Assembly (NCBI GenBank): GCA_012518275.1
Contig: JAAYSS010000108.1
Location: forward strand, 1-49,253
Source: Bacteroidales bacterium
GTDB taxonomy: Bacteria > Bacteroidota > Bacteroidia > Bacteroidales > Paludibacteraceae
Reading direction: 5' to 3'
DNA: 49,253 bases
Shown: one piece after another, positions 34,869 through 43,465 of the stretch
Numbering within the stretch: the first letter of the stretch is position 1
How the letters are laid out: each line of letters opens with the position of its first letter
The notes under the pieces: generated by a model
Database searches by the model: none
What the model was told of the DNA's origin: nothing
The model's input: only the letters and a program-made list of their open reading frames with translations
Position numbers and translations under genes: made by a program

Positions 34869-36737
34869 ATGAAAAATTCAAAGTTTATATTAACTTGTAT
34901 TATCCTTTTATACAGCATCGGTTTGGTTTCTCAAACTGTTTTAATTCAGGGTATTAGTCGTGATACAAGCTATACGGTTTATAGTTCTTTTGTCAAAGAG
35001 AAAAAGAAATTTCCGTTTATCCAATTAGTTGATACAAAGGCTGATGATTTGGAGATTTACAACGATATTCCTTACAAATCGATTTCTGCAGCGCGAAAAC
35101 TTTCGTTAAATATTTTCCGACCGAAATCAGTTGAAAAACTTCCTGTAATTTTGATGATACACGGTGGGGGATGGAATTCCGGATCGCCCGAATTGCAAAG
35201 AGCATTGGCTGTGAATTTAGCACGAAAAAATTTCGTTACCATTACTGTCGAATACCGTTTGATTCCCGAAGCAATTTATCCCGCAGGAGTAGAAGATTTG
35301 GAAGACGCGGTGAGTTGGATAGCGGAAAATTCAGAAAACTACAATATTGATAAAAGTAAAATTGCTGTTTCAGGCTGTTCTGCCGGTGGTCATCTAGCTA
35401 ATTTGCTTGGTACAAAAAATGAGAAGAAACTAATAAAAGCAGTTGTAAACATTGATGGACTTTCTACTTTCATTGAACCTGCTATCGTGGAAAGAGCGAG
35501 AAAAGCTCGTGAAACCAGTTCTAAAATGCCTGTAGATGCATTGTGGCTTGGAGGTACGTATGATGAATGTCCTGAAACTTGGAAAAAAGCATCCCCACTG
35601 TATCACGTAAATGAAAATTCTGCCCCCGTTTGCTTCATCAACAGCTCTATTCCGCGTTTCCACAGCGGTCGTGATGAGCAAATCCGACTGCTTGATATGA
35701 TGAAGAAATACTCTGAAGTCCACATGTTTGAAAAAAGTCCACACACATTTTGGCATTTTCATCCGTGGCATTTATCAACAGTAAATTTCGCAGCAAATTT
35801 TTTGGATAAAATTTTCAATAACGAAAAATCCAATTTCGACAAGAAAGGATTTGATATCGTAGTTGCTCAAGATGGTAGTGGTGATTTTGCTTCAGTACAG
35901 CAAGCTATAAATGCCGTTCCAGATTTTCGCAAAAAACAGACAAAAATTTTCATCCGGAATGGCTATTACTACGAAAAAATAATTATTCCCGAAACGAAAG
36001 ACAGCCTGATTCTGATTGGTGAAGATAAATTCAAGACCATCCTTTCGTTTAATAACTTTGCTTCTAAACCATCCGGGTTGGGCGATCAACTCGGAACTTC
36101 TGGCTCGGCGAGTGTATATATTTCTCCTGCAAATTTTCGAGCAGAAAATATCACGTTTGAAAACGGATCAGGTCCAGTTGGTCAGGCGGTTGCAGTGATT
36201 GTAAGGAGCGATAAGGCAAGTTTTGTGAACTGCCGTTTCATCGGCTTTCAAGACACGCTTTACACGCACAAAATCGGTAGTCGGCAATATTATAAAAGCT
36301 GCTACATTGAAGGAACGGTTGATTTTATTTTTGGCTTTTCAACTGCTTTTTTTGAAGATTGTGAGATTTTTTGCAAGAATAACGGCTATGTTACCGCTCC
36401 TTCAACTCCAAAAGACACACCTTTCGGCTATGTTTTTTATAAATGCAACATCACGGGCGAAAATCCCAAGTCCTTTTACTTAGGCAGACCATGGCGTCCT
36501 TTCGGAAATGTTGCTTTCATCGAATGTGAAATGAGCGACGTCATCAAATCCGAAGGTTGGGATAATTGGCGAAATCCGAATAATGAGAAAACCGCAAAAT
36601 TTATCGAATACAAAAATACCGGCAAAGGTGGAAATTTGCAGAACAAACGGGTAAAATGGTCAAATATATTGACTGAAAAACAAGCTAGAAAATACACAAA
36701 AGAAAATGTGCTGGGTACTGATTTTTTTCATGATTAA
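34869..36737 (+). CDS. Bifunctional esterase: alpha/beta-hydrolase fused to CE8 pectin methylesterase
   Basis: Signal peptide ~1-22. The N-terminal domain (~60-325) is an alpha/beta-hydrolase esterase: oxyanion motif HGGGW (98-102), nucleophile GCSAGG (Ser171), and late acid/His candidates in SIPRFHSGRD and HTFWHFHPWH. The CE8 domain (~330-610) has FQDTLY (Gln461, Asp462), VDFIFG (Asp485) and GRPWRPFG (Arg540). It would remove acetyl or aryl esters and methyl esters from the same pectin chain. There is no T9SS domain, so the periplasm is likely. A hairpin terminator follows. Confidence 0.92.
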   Translation: MKNSKFILTCIILLYSIGLVSQTVLIQGISRDTSYTVYSSFVKEKKKFPFIQLVDTKADDLEIYNDIPYKSISAARKLSLNIFRPKSVEKLPVILMIHGGGWNSGSPELQRALAVNLARKNFVTITVEYRLIPEAIYPAGVEDLEDAVSWIAENSENYNIDKSKIAVSGCSAGGHLANLLGTKNEKKLIKAVVNIDGLSTFIEPAIVERARKARETSSKMPVDALWLGGTYDECPETWKKASPLYHVNENSAPVCFINSSIPRFHSGRDEQIRLLDMMKKYSEVHMFEKSPHTFWHFHPWHLSTVNFAANFLDKIFNNEKSNFDKKGFDIVVAQDGSGDFASVQQAINAVPDFRKKQTKIFIRNGYYYEKIIIPETKDSLILIGEDKFKTILSFNNFASKPSGLGDQLGTSGSASVYISPANFRAENITFENGSGPVGQAVAVIVRSDKASFVNCRFIGFQDTLYTHKIGSRQYYKSCYIEGTVDFIFGFSTAFFEDCEIFCKNNGYVTAPSTPKDTPFGYVFYKCNITGENPKSFYLGRPWRPFGNVAFIECEMSDVIKSEGWDNWRNPNNEKTAKFIEYKNTGKGGNLQNKRVKWSNILTEKQARKYTKENVLGTDFFHD

Positions 36738-36767
36738 AGTGAACGGCACAGACATTCTTGTCGATGC

Positions 36768-36797
36768 ACAGAAATCGGTTGTTTATTTCTGTTTTTA
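36768..36797 (+). terminator. Intrinsic terminator after the esterase fusion
   Basis: Stem ACAGAAAT (36768-36775) / ATTTCTGT (36785-36792), loop of 9, followed by TTTTA. The T-run is short, so termination may be partial. Confidence 0.6.
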
Positions 36798-36860
36798 TAG
36801 CGAATAAGAATGACCGTGATTCTGAAAACAAAAATAAACAAAACAAAAACAGATAAAACA

Positions 36861-38072
36861 ATGAAAATCAATCGTTTAATCTTATTGTTCTTTTTGAGCG
36901 TATTAATGCTTAACGCTCATTCTCAAATTATTACAGTGAAAAATAATTCTTCGGTTGTAATCAAAGATTTTGTAGCTGAAGTTCCTATAAAAAAATTAAA
37001 GCTTTCTATCGGAAATTATGTTGTAGTGTCTCAAAACGGAGAGATTGTTCCGCTTGAATTAGTTGCAGATTTGAAAGGAAATGAATTTGCTGTTTTTCCA
37101 ATCAAAAAAATAGATGCTAAATCCACATTATCCTTCAAAATTCAAAAAGGAACAGCTGATAAATATCCAAAGCGGACGTATGCCGAGTTGGCACATAAAA
37201 TCGGCGGGAAATTCAACGGAAACAAGTATGAAGGCGGATTTTCATGGGTAAAACCAAACTATTTGAAAGTCCCCGGTACATTCCGTGATCACGCCTATTA
37301 CATCAAGTACGAAGGCCCGGGCTGGGAGAGCGATAAAGTAGGCTACCGTTTTTATCTCGATCAACGAAATGCGATTGATGCTTTCGGCAAAAAAACATCA
37401 GGGATGGTTCTTCCTGCCGTTGGCGTGGATGGGTACGACAATTACCATTTGATGGCTGATTGGGGTATGGACAACATGAAGGTTGGCAAAACTTTAGGGA
37501 TTGGTTCAATCGGTTATTTTAATGGTAGTAAAGCGATTCGAATTGAAAAACGCGATAGTGCAGTTTGTTTCATACCGACGGACGGAAAAGTGCGCTCGCA
37601 GGTAAATACTACTTATTATGGTTGGGATGTTGATGAAAATATATTCAATTTAAAATCACTTATCACGATTGATGCTGGTAGTAAAGCTTCAAGAATGGAA
37701 CTTTTGGCTGACAAAACTGTTGATAACCTGACTACCGGAATTATTAAAAACAAGAATGCAGAATTGATTAAATCGCCGGAAAATGATGGAGAATGGGCTT
37801 ATATAGCCACATTTGGCAAGCAAAGCTTGAACGATGATAATCTTGGATTTGCTGTTTTTTATAAAAAGAAACAATTGAAAACCATTACCGAAGACGCTAT
37901 TAATCATCTTGTTGTATTGCAACCCGAGAATGGCTTTGTTGAATATTATTTCATGGCTTCTTGGGAAATGGACTGGGAGAGTGCAAAAACAAGAACTTTA
38001 TTCTTAAATGGCGTTGAAGAACAGCTTGTTAGGCTGAATAGTGAAATTCAAATAAAAGTAAAAAGGAGATAG
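36861..38072 (+). CDS. DUF4861 family exported protein
   Basis: ATG 36861 (MKINRLILLFFLSVLMLNAHS, signal peptide) is preferred to the one at 36810, which would add a charged 17-residue leader. The mature protein (~380 residues) starts with a small beta domain (ITVKNNSSVVIKDFVAEVPI). It then has the DUF4861 pattern: FSWVKPNYLKVPGTFRDHAY, YEGPGWESDKVGYRFYLDQR, LMADWGMDNMKVGKTLGIGS and a C-terminal YYFMASWEMDWESA. The family has no settled function but often neighbours GH88/GH105 and uronate genes. Conserved Trp, Asp, His and Arg suggest a sugar-acting enzyme. It lies before the uxaC promoter. Confidence 0.85.
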   Translation: MKINRLILLFFLSVLMLNAHSQIITVKNNSSVVIKDFVAEVPIKKLKLSIGNYVVVSQNGEIVPLELVADLKGNEFAVFPIKKIDAKSTLSFKIQKGTADKYPKRTYAELAHKIGGKFNGNKYEGGFSWVKPNYLKVPGTFRDHAYYIKYEGPGWESDKVGYRFYLDQRNAIDAFGKKTSGMVLPAVGVDGYDNYHLMADWGMDNMKVGKTLGIGSIGYFNGSKAIRIEKRDSAVCFIPTDGKVRSQVNTTYYGWDVDENIFNLKSLITIDAGSKASRMELLADKTVDNLTTGIIKNKNAELIKSPENDGEWAYIATFGKQSLNDDNLGFAVFYKKKQLKTITEDAINHLVVLQPENGFVEYYFMASWEMDWESAKTRTLFLNGVEEQLVRLNSEIQIKVKRR

Positions 38073-38172
38073 TTCCCACGAGCTTTTTCTTGTCTTTATT
38101 TAAAAATTTGTTTTTTCTTATACTATCCATAAAAAAATACAACTAAAATTTTCTATTTTCTGTTTTAATTTG

Positions 38173-38192
38173 TACTTTTGTGGACGTACACA
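38173..38192 (+). promoter_or_regulatory. uxaC promoter -7 box and LacI-type operator 3
   Basis: TACTTTTG at 38173-38180 fits TAnnTTTG. It overlaps by two bases the palindrome TGTGGACGTACACA (38179-38192), one base from the consensus. Repressor binding here would mask the start site. The uxaC ATG is 43 bp further on. Confidence 0.75.
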
Positions 38193-38234
38193 ATTTTGAG
38201 ACTCAATAGATAATTAATTAAAAAATAATATATA

Positions 38235-39641
38235 ATGAAAAGCTTTATTCACGATGATTTTTTACTACAAAGTGATGCAGCCAAAGAATTGTATCACAAT
38301 CATTCAAAGAAACAACCAATCATCGACTATCACTGTCACTTAATTCCGGAGTACATTGCCAAAGACCATCAGTTTGATAATTTGGGACAGATTTGGTTGG
38401 AAGGCGACCACTATAAGTGGCGTGCAATGCGTACGAACGGTATCGATGAAAAATACTGTACGGGGAAGGACACTTCCGATTGGGAAAAATACGAAAAATG
38501 GGTAGAAACAGTACCTTATACGATGCGGAATCCACTTTATCATTGGACGCATCTAGAACTTAAACGTGCCTTCGGGGTGGACGAACTGCTTAATCCGTCT
38601 TCCGGAAAACGGATATACGATATTTGCACCGAGCAGTTGCGTACCAAGGAATTTTCTGCACGTGGATTGATGAAGAAGTTTAACGTGAAAGTTGTGTGTA
38701 CGACCGACGACCCGGTAGATTCGCTGGAACATCACATCTCGTTGAAAAATGAAGGTTTCGAAATAAAGGTGCTTCCGACTTGGCGTCCTGATAAAGCGAT
38801 GGCAGTTGAAAACCCGGCAGAATATCGGAAATACGTTGAAAAACTCAGTGAAGTTTCGGGCGTTTCCATTTCAAACTTTGCCGATTTATTGCAGGCTCTA
38901 CAAGTTCGCCACGATTTCTTTGCAAGTGTTGGTTGTAAGCTTTCCGACCACGGAATTGAAGAGTTTTATGCTGAAGATTATACGCAAGCTGAAATTGAAG
39001 CGATTTTCAATAAAGTTTACGGTGGTCAAGAACTTTCACAAGAAGAAATTCTGAAATTCAAATCGGCAATGCTTTACGAAGGTGCCGTGATGGATTGGGA
39101 AAAAGGCTGGACACAACAGTTTCATTATGGTGCAATTCGAAATAATAATTCCAGATTGTTTAGGCAGTTAGGTGCCGATACAGGTTTTGACAGTATCGGT
39201 GATTTCACGGTAGCCAAAACAATGAGTAAATTTCTTAATAGTTTGGACAACAACGATAAACTTGCAAAAACCATCATTTATAATTTGAATCCGCGTGATA
39301 ATGACCTGATTGCTACAATGATAGGAAATTTCCAAGACGGATCGGTTGCCGGTAAAATTCAATTCGGTTCCGGATGGTGGTTTTTGGACCAAAAAACGGG
39401 TATGGAAGCACAATTAAATTCACTTTCCAATCTTGGATTATTGAGTCGATTTGTTGGGATGCTGACAGATAGCCGTAGTTTCTTGTCTTATCCGCGCCAC
39501 GAGTACTTCCGCCGTATCCTTTGCAATCTTATCGGTAATGACGTTGAAAAAGGTCTTCTGCCAAAATCAGAAATGAAATTTTTGGGAGAAATGGTTGAAA
39601 ACATATCTTATTTTAACGCAAAAAAATTCTTTAACTTTTAG
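38235..39641 (+). CDS. uxaC: Uronate isomerase
   Basis: UxaC converts D-galacturonate to D-tagaturonate (and glucuronate to fructuronate), the first cytoplasmic step after pectin breakdown. The amidohydrolase-like metal site DYHCHLIPEYIA (His33, His35) is present. Other family stretches are WLEGDHYKWRAMRTNGI, VVCTTDDPVDSLEHH, LPTWRPDKAM, QFHYGAIRNNN and GMLTDSRSFLSYPRHEYFRR. The length of 468 residues is normal. It heads the operator 3 unit with uxaE and the SDR gene. Confidence 0.97.
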   Translation: MKSFIHDDFLLQSDAAKELYHNHSKKQPIIDYHCHLIPEYIAKDHQFDNLGQIWLEGDHYKWRAMRTNGIDEKYCTGKDTSDWEKYEKWVETVPYTMRNPLYHWTHLELKRAFGVDELLNPSSGKRIYDICTEQLRTKEFSARGLMKKFNVKVVCTTDDPVDSLEHHISLKNEGFEIKVLPTWRPDKAMAVENPAEYRKYVEKLSEVSGVSISNFADLLQALQVRHDFFASVGCKLSDHGIEEFYAEDYTQAEIEAIFNKVYGGQELSQEEILKFKSAMLYEGAVMDWEKGWTQQFHYGAIRNNNSRLFRQLGADTGFDSIGDFTVAKTMSKFLNSLDNNDKLAKTIIYNLNPRDNDLIATMIGNFQDGSVAGKIQFGSGWWFLDQKTGMEAQLNSLSNLGLLSRFVGMLTDSRSFLSYPRHEYFRRILCNLIGNDVEKGLLPKSEMKFLGEMVENISYFNAKKFFNF

Positions 39642-39692
39642 AAAAACAAATATTATAAAAATCAATTTTGTAAATCATAAAAAACATAGAAA

Positions 39693-40940
39693 ATGAAATT
39701 AGGAAAATTCAGTATTGGAGTGGGAGACCGTTTCTCTCATCAAGGTAAAGCGCAATTGCGGGCTATCATGAAAGCCAATAAAAGTGGTTTGGAAATTAAC
39801 CCAGTTTGGAATAAATCAAATCGCGAACACACGTATGTTCACTCAGAACCGATTGATACGCGCAGAGAAGCTGACGAAGCTGTAAATGCACTTGGCTATA
39901 CAGGACCATATTTTGTTGATGCCGACCATATAAACTTGAGTACGGTAGATCGTTATATAGCTGTATCAGACTTTTTTACACTCGACGTGGCTTCATTTAT
40001 CGGGAAACCGAGTGCGCAAGAAGATGTTGATAAATTCATAGCATCGTGCGAAAAATACATCGGACAGCTTAAAATTCCTGGAATTGAAAAACCATTGGAA
40101 ATAACTAAAGAATTACTTGAAAAAATAGCTAATAAATTCTTATCTGCTACACAACAAGCATCTGATATCTATGCTCACTTGGTAAAAGAAAAAGGTGCCG
40201 GAAATTTCATCACGGAAGTTTCAATGGATGAAGTGGAAAGTCCACAAACTCCGGTTGAAATGCTTTTTATCCTGAAGATGTTAGCAGACAAAGGCGTTCC
40301 CGCTCAAACAATCGCTCCGAAATTTACGGGTCGTTTCAATAAAGGTGTTGATTATGTTGGTGATTTAGAGCAATTTGCCAAGGAGTTTGAAGAAGACGTT
40401 TTGGTGATAGATTACGCTGTGAAAGAGTTCGGATTGCCGGAAGAGCTGAAATTAAGTGTTCACTCCGGTAGCGATAAATTCTCCATTTATCCGATTATGG
40501 CTGAAATCATCAACCGCTACGATAAGGGTCTCCATCTGAAAACAGCCGGCACTACGTGGCTCGAAGAAGTAATCGGACTTGCAAAAGCTGGGGGCGACGG
40601 TTTGGCTTTGGCAAAGAAAATTTATGCTAATTCATTGAACAGAAAAGATGAACTTTGTGCACCGTATGCAGATGTGATTGACATTGACGCATCTAAACTG
40701 CCATCAATCGAAGAAGTTAATAGTTGGACGAGTGAAAAATATCAAAATACGCTTCGCCACATCCCTGAGCACCCGGATTATAATTCTAACTTCCGCCAGT
40801 TAATACATGTGGCTTATGCCGTAGCTGCAGAAATGGGCTCAGAGTATACAATTCTGCTTGAAAAGTACGAAGATATTATTGGTAGTTGCGTTGAAGAAAA
40901 TATTTATGAAAGACATTTGAAACGATTGTTTGCATTGTAA
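39693..40940 (+). CDS. uxaE: Tagaturonate epimerase family protein
   Basis: The protein begins MKLGKFSIGVGDRFSHQGKA, followed by VWNKSNREHTYVHSEP, PYFVDADHINLSTVDRYI, APKFTGRFNKGVDYVGD, LSVHSGSDKFSIYPIM and LHLKTAGTTWLEE. These fit the UxaE family, first described in Thermotoga, which epimerises tagaturonate to fructuronate. HSGSDKF and the acidic and His residues fit a metal-dependent barrel. Its place between uxaC and a fructuronate reductase-like SDR gives exactly the missing link between galacturonate and mannonate. At 415 residues it is a complete cytoplasmic protein. Biochemical function in this lineage is inferred. Confidence 0.78.
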   Translation: MKLGKFSIGVGDRFSHQGKAQLRAIMKANKSGLEINPVWNKSNREHTYVHSEPIDTRREADEAVNALGYTGPYFVDADHINLSTVDRYIAVSDFFTLDVASFIGKPSAQEDVDKFIASCEKYIGQLKIPGIEKPLEITKELLEKIANKFLSATQQASDIYAHLVKEKGAGNFITEVSMDEVESPQTPVEMLFILKMLADKGVPAQTIAPKFTGRFNKGVDYVGDLEQFAKEFEEDVLVIDYAVKEFGLPEELKLSVHSGSDKFSIYPIMAEIINRYDKGLHLKTAGTTWLEEVIGLAKAGGDGLALAKKIYANSLNRKDELCAPYADVIDIDASKLPSIEEVNSWTSEKYQNTLRHIPEHPDYNSNFRQLIHVAYAVAAEMGSEYTILLEKYEDIIGSCVEENIYERHLKRLFAL

Positions 40941-41029
40941 TCTAAAGGTTTATTAAATTTAGCTACAAGACAAATATTTGCGTTTTTTGAAAATCCATTG
41001 TTTATTGTAAAATCAAAAATATAATTATC

Positions 41030-41842
41030 ATGTACAAATTATTTGACATTAAAGACCGAGTGATAGCTATCACCGGCGGAACAGGCGTGCTTGGAACGAG
41101 CATGGTGGAATATCTTGCATCCCATGGAGCGAAAGTTGCTGTAATGGCGCGTAATAAAGAAAAAGGTGACAAACTGATTGAAAAAGTGAAAGCCAATGGT
41201 GGTGAAGCCATATTTTTGGTAACTGATGTAACCGATGAAGCTATTTTGAAACAGAATGCCAAAGACATCATTGCGAAATATGGAAAAATAGATGTGTTAA
41301 TCAACGCTGCTGGAGGAAATATGCCCGGAGCAACCATTGGTCCGGATAATAATATCTTTGATTTAAAAACGGATGACTTCCGTGAAGTGGTTAATTTGAA
41401 CCTGATGGGAACAGTTATCCCAACTGTTGTTTTTGCAGAATATATGGTTAATGCAAAGCAGGGAAACATCGTAAATATCTCGTCAGCGTCGGCATTACGT
41501 CCGCTCACGCGTGTGGCAGGCTACGGCTCGGCAAAAGCAGCTGTAACTAATTTTACCAAGTACATGGCAGGCGAAATGGCAATTAAATTTGGTGAAACAT
41601 TCCGTGTAAATGCTATCTGCCCCGGATTTTTCATTACCGATCAAAACCGTGCGTTACTCACCAATCCCGATGGAAGTTATTCTGACCGTGGCAATACAAT
41701 TATTGCTCACACACCGTTCCGTCGTTTCGGAGTTCCCGAAGACCTGCTCGGAACCTTACATTATTTGGTTAGCGATGCTTCTAAATTTGTAACAGGAACA
41801 GTTGCTATTGTAGATGGTGGATTTGATGCATTTAGTATTTAG
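41030..41842 (+). CDS. uxuB: SDR oxidoreductase, probable fructuronate reductase / D-mannonate oxidoreductase
   Basis: This is a classical SDR: cofactor motif TGGTGVLG (15-22), NAAGG (92-96), catalytic Ser151/152 and YGSAK (Tyr165, Lys169), then CPGFFITDQNR. This type resembles the Bacillus YjmF/UxuB enzymes that reduce D-fructuronate to D-mannonate with NADH. The position directly after uxaC and uxaE supports that role. A 2-keto-3-deoxygluconate or 5-keto-gluconate reductase is the main alternative. Mannonate dehydratase (uxuA) and KDG kinase/aldolase are not in the window. Confidence 0.75.
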   Translation: MYKLFDIKDRVIAITGGTGVLGTSMVEYLASHGAKVAVMARNKEKGDKLIEKVKANGGEAIFLVTDVTDEAILKQNAKDIIAKYGKIDVLINAAGGNMPGATIGPDNNIFDLKTDDFREVVNLNLMGTVIPTVVFAEYMVNAKQGNIVNISSASALRPLTRVAGYGSAKAAVTNFTKYMAGEMAIKFGETFRVNAICPGFFITDQNRALLTNPDGSYSDRGNTIIAHTPFRRFGVPEDLLGTLHYLVSDASKFVTGTVAIVDGGFDAFSI

Positions 41843-41989
41843 AAATTGAGTTAAACCGTTAATTGGTAAAATATAAATGGAATTAATCAAGCTCAGGTTA
41901 TAAACAAACTTCTACACTTAGATAAGGAGTTTTTAGTTTCGATTAACATTATTTAGATAATTATATTTTAATATTTAAATAAATAAATG

Positions 41990-42011
41990 TTTCTTTGTGT
42001 ACGTACACAAA
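41990..42011 (+). promoter_or_regulatory. Promoter -7 box and LacI-type operator 4
   Basis: TTTCTTTG (41990-41997) resembles the TAnnTTTG box. It overlaps an 18-bp perfect palindrome TTTGTGTACGTACACAAA (41994-42011), the best of the four sites. The flank TGAG..TCAA after it is shared with operator 3. The ATG of the next gene is 36 bp away. Confidence 0.75.
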
Positions 42012-42046
42012 TCTGAGCTTCAACCATTTAATTATTTCTTTTTATC

Positions 42047-43423
42047 ATGACAATAAAAATGAATCGTAGAAGCTTTATCACTACAACAGGCACAGCAAGC
42101 GCAGGAGTACTTCTTAGTGCGCTTCCTGGAGTAACAAAGGCTCAGAGAAAAACGAATCGAAAAACAACACCCAAAAGCACCAAAACAAGAGTTGCGGTGG
42201 TAGGAACCGGATCACGCGGTACCCGCATGTGGGGAAAAAGAGTTATTGATAATTATGGCGATCTGGTAGAGTACGTTGGGCTTTGTGATACGAATATCGG
42301 CAGACTCGAGGCTTCAAAAAAGTATATGGGTGCTACTTGCAAGGTTTACACCAATTTTGACCAGATGATGAAAGAAACTAAACCCGAAATCTTAATCGTG
42401 ACAACAATGGATTCAACTCATGATGAATTCATTATAAAAGGGCTGAACTACGGAAGTAATATCCTTACTGAAAAACCTATGACTACTGACGAAGTAAAAT
42501 GTCAGGCAATTCTTGATGCACAACGAAAATCCGGAAAAGAAGTAATCGTAACATTTAACTACCGTTTTTCTCCCCACCGTGCAAAAATCTGGGAACTTAT
42601 CAATTCAGGTGAAATAGGAGAAATTACATCGGTAGATTTCCATTGGTATTTAGATACAAGCCACGGTGCTGATTATTTCCGTCGTTGGCATAGAAAACGT
42701 GAATTCGGGGGATCGCTTTGGGTACACAAAGCATCGCACCATTTCGACCTGCTTGGCTGGTGGCTCGACTCTGAACCAGAGGAAGTTTTTGCCTATGGTG
42801 CGTTGGAATTTTATGGAAAAAACGGGAAACAACGCGGCAAAAATTGTCGAACATGTTCTTTCAAAAACAGTTGTGATTTTTACTGGGAGGTAAACAAAAA
42901 CGAATACTACAAAATGCTTTACACCGACAATGAACATTATGACGGTTATCTACGCGATGGTTGTGTTTTCAAGGAAGATATTGACATATTTGATAAAATG
43001 TGTGCTTCCATCAAGTATGCCAATGGTGTTCAGGTTGCTTATTCTCTTACCGCCTACTCGCCGTATGAAGGCTATCGTATTGCATTTAACGGTACCAAAG
43101 GACGCATTGATGCTTGGATTCAGGAAAGCAATCCTGTGCATGACGGAGAATACGATGAAATCATGATTAGTCGGAATTTTGGAAAAAGAAATTACATCCG
43201 TATTCCGCAAGCCGAAGGACATGGTGGAGGCGATAAGTTGATGCACGATAAAATTTGGAAAAAAATTAAAAAAGATCCATTCAAACAAACAGCGAACCTG
43301 CGTGACGGAGCTTTTGCTATCCTTACCGGTATAGCTGCTCGAAAAAGCTGTGACACAGGTAAACCAATTAAAATTGCCGATTTGTCTGAATTGAAACCAA
43401 GGGCAAAAAAAATCTCTGATTAA
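42047..43423 (+). CDS. Exported Gfo/Idh/MocA-family oxidoreductase with twin-arginine signal
   Basis: A Tat-type signal (NRRSFITTTG, residues 6-15) predicts export of the folded, cofactor-loaded protein. The Rossmann domain has VAVVGTGSRGTRMWG (GTGSRG 53-58) and the family motif TEKPMTTD (Glu142-Lys143-Pro144). The C-terminal alpha/beta domain contains HKASHHFDLLGWWL. A Cys cluster, NCRTCSFKNSC (Cys267, 270, 276), may bind metal or be structural. The substrate is unknown; relatives include GH109-type glycosidases and sugar dehydrogenases. An alternative ATG at 42059 would begin MNRRSF and suits the Tat signal equally well. Confidence 0.83.
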   Translation: MTIKMNRRSFITTTGTASAGVLLSALPGVTKAQRKTNRKTTPKSTKTRVAVVGTGSRGTRMWGKRVIDNYGDLVEYVGLCDTNIGRLEASKKYMGATCKVYTNFDQMMKETKPEILIVTTMDSTHDEFIIKGLNYGSNILTEKPMTTDEVKCQAILDAQRKSGKEVIVTFNYRFSPHRAKIWELINSGEIGEITSVDFHWYLDTSHGADYFRRWHRKREFGGSLWVHKASHHFDLLGWWLDSEPEEVFAYGALEFYGKNGKQRGKNCRTCSFKNSCDFYWEVNKNEYYKMLYTDNEHYDGYLRDGCVFKEDIDIFDKMCASIKYANGVQVAYSLTAYSPYEGYRIAFNGTKGRIDAWIQESNPVHDGEYDEIMISRNFGKRNYIRIPQAEGHGGGDKLMHDKIWKKIKKDPFKQTANLRDGAFAILTGIAARKSCDTGKPIKIADLSELKPRAKKISD

Positions 43424-43465
43424 AAGATTGTTTGCTTTTATATTTATTCGTCAATTAAAGAAATA

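Noticed and set aside
38693-38706. Fifth operator-like string TGTGTACGACCGAC in uxaC
   Set aside because: Only the left half matches, and it lies in coding sequence.
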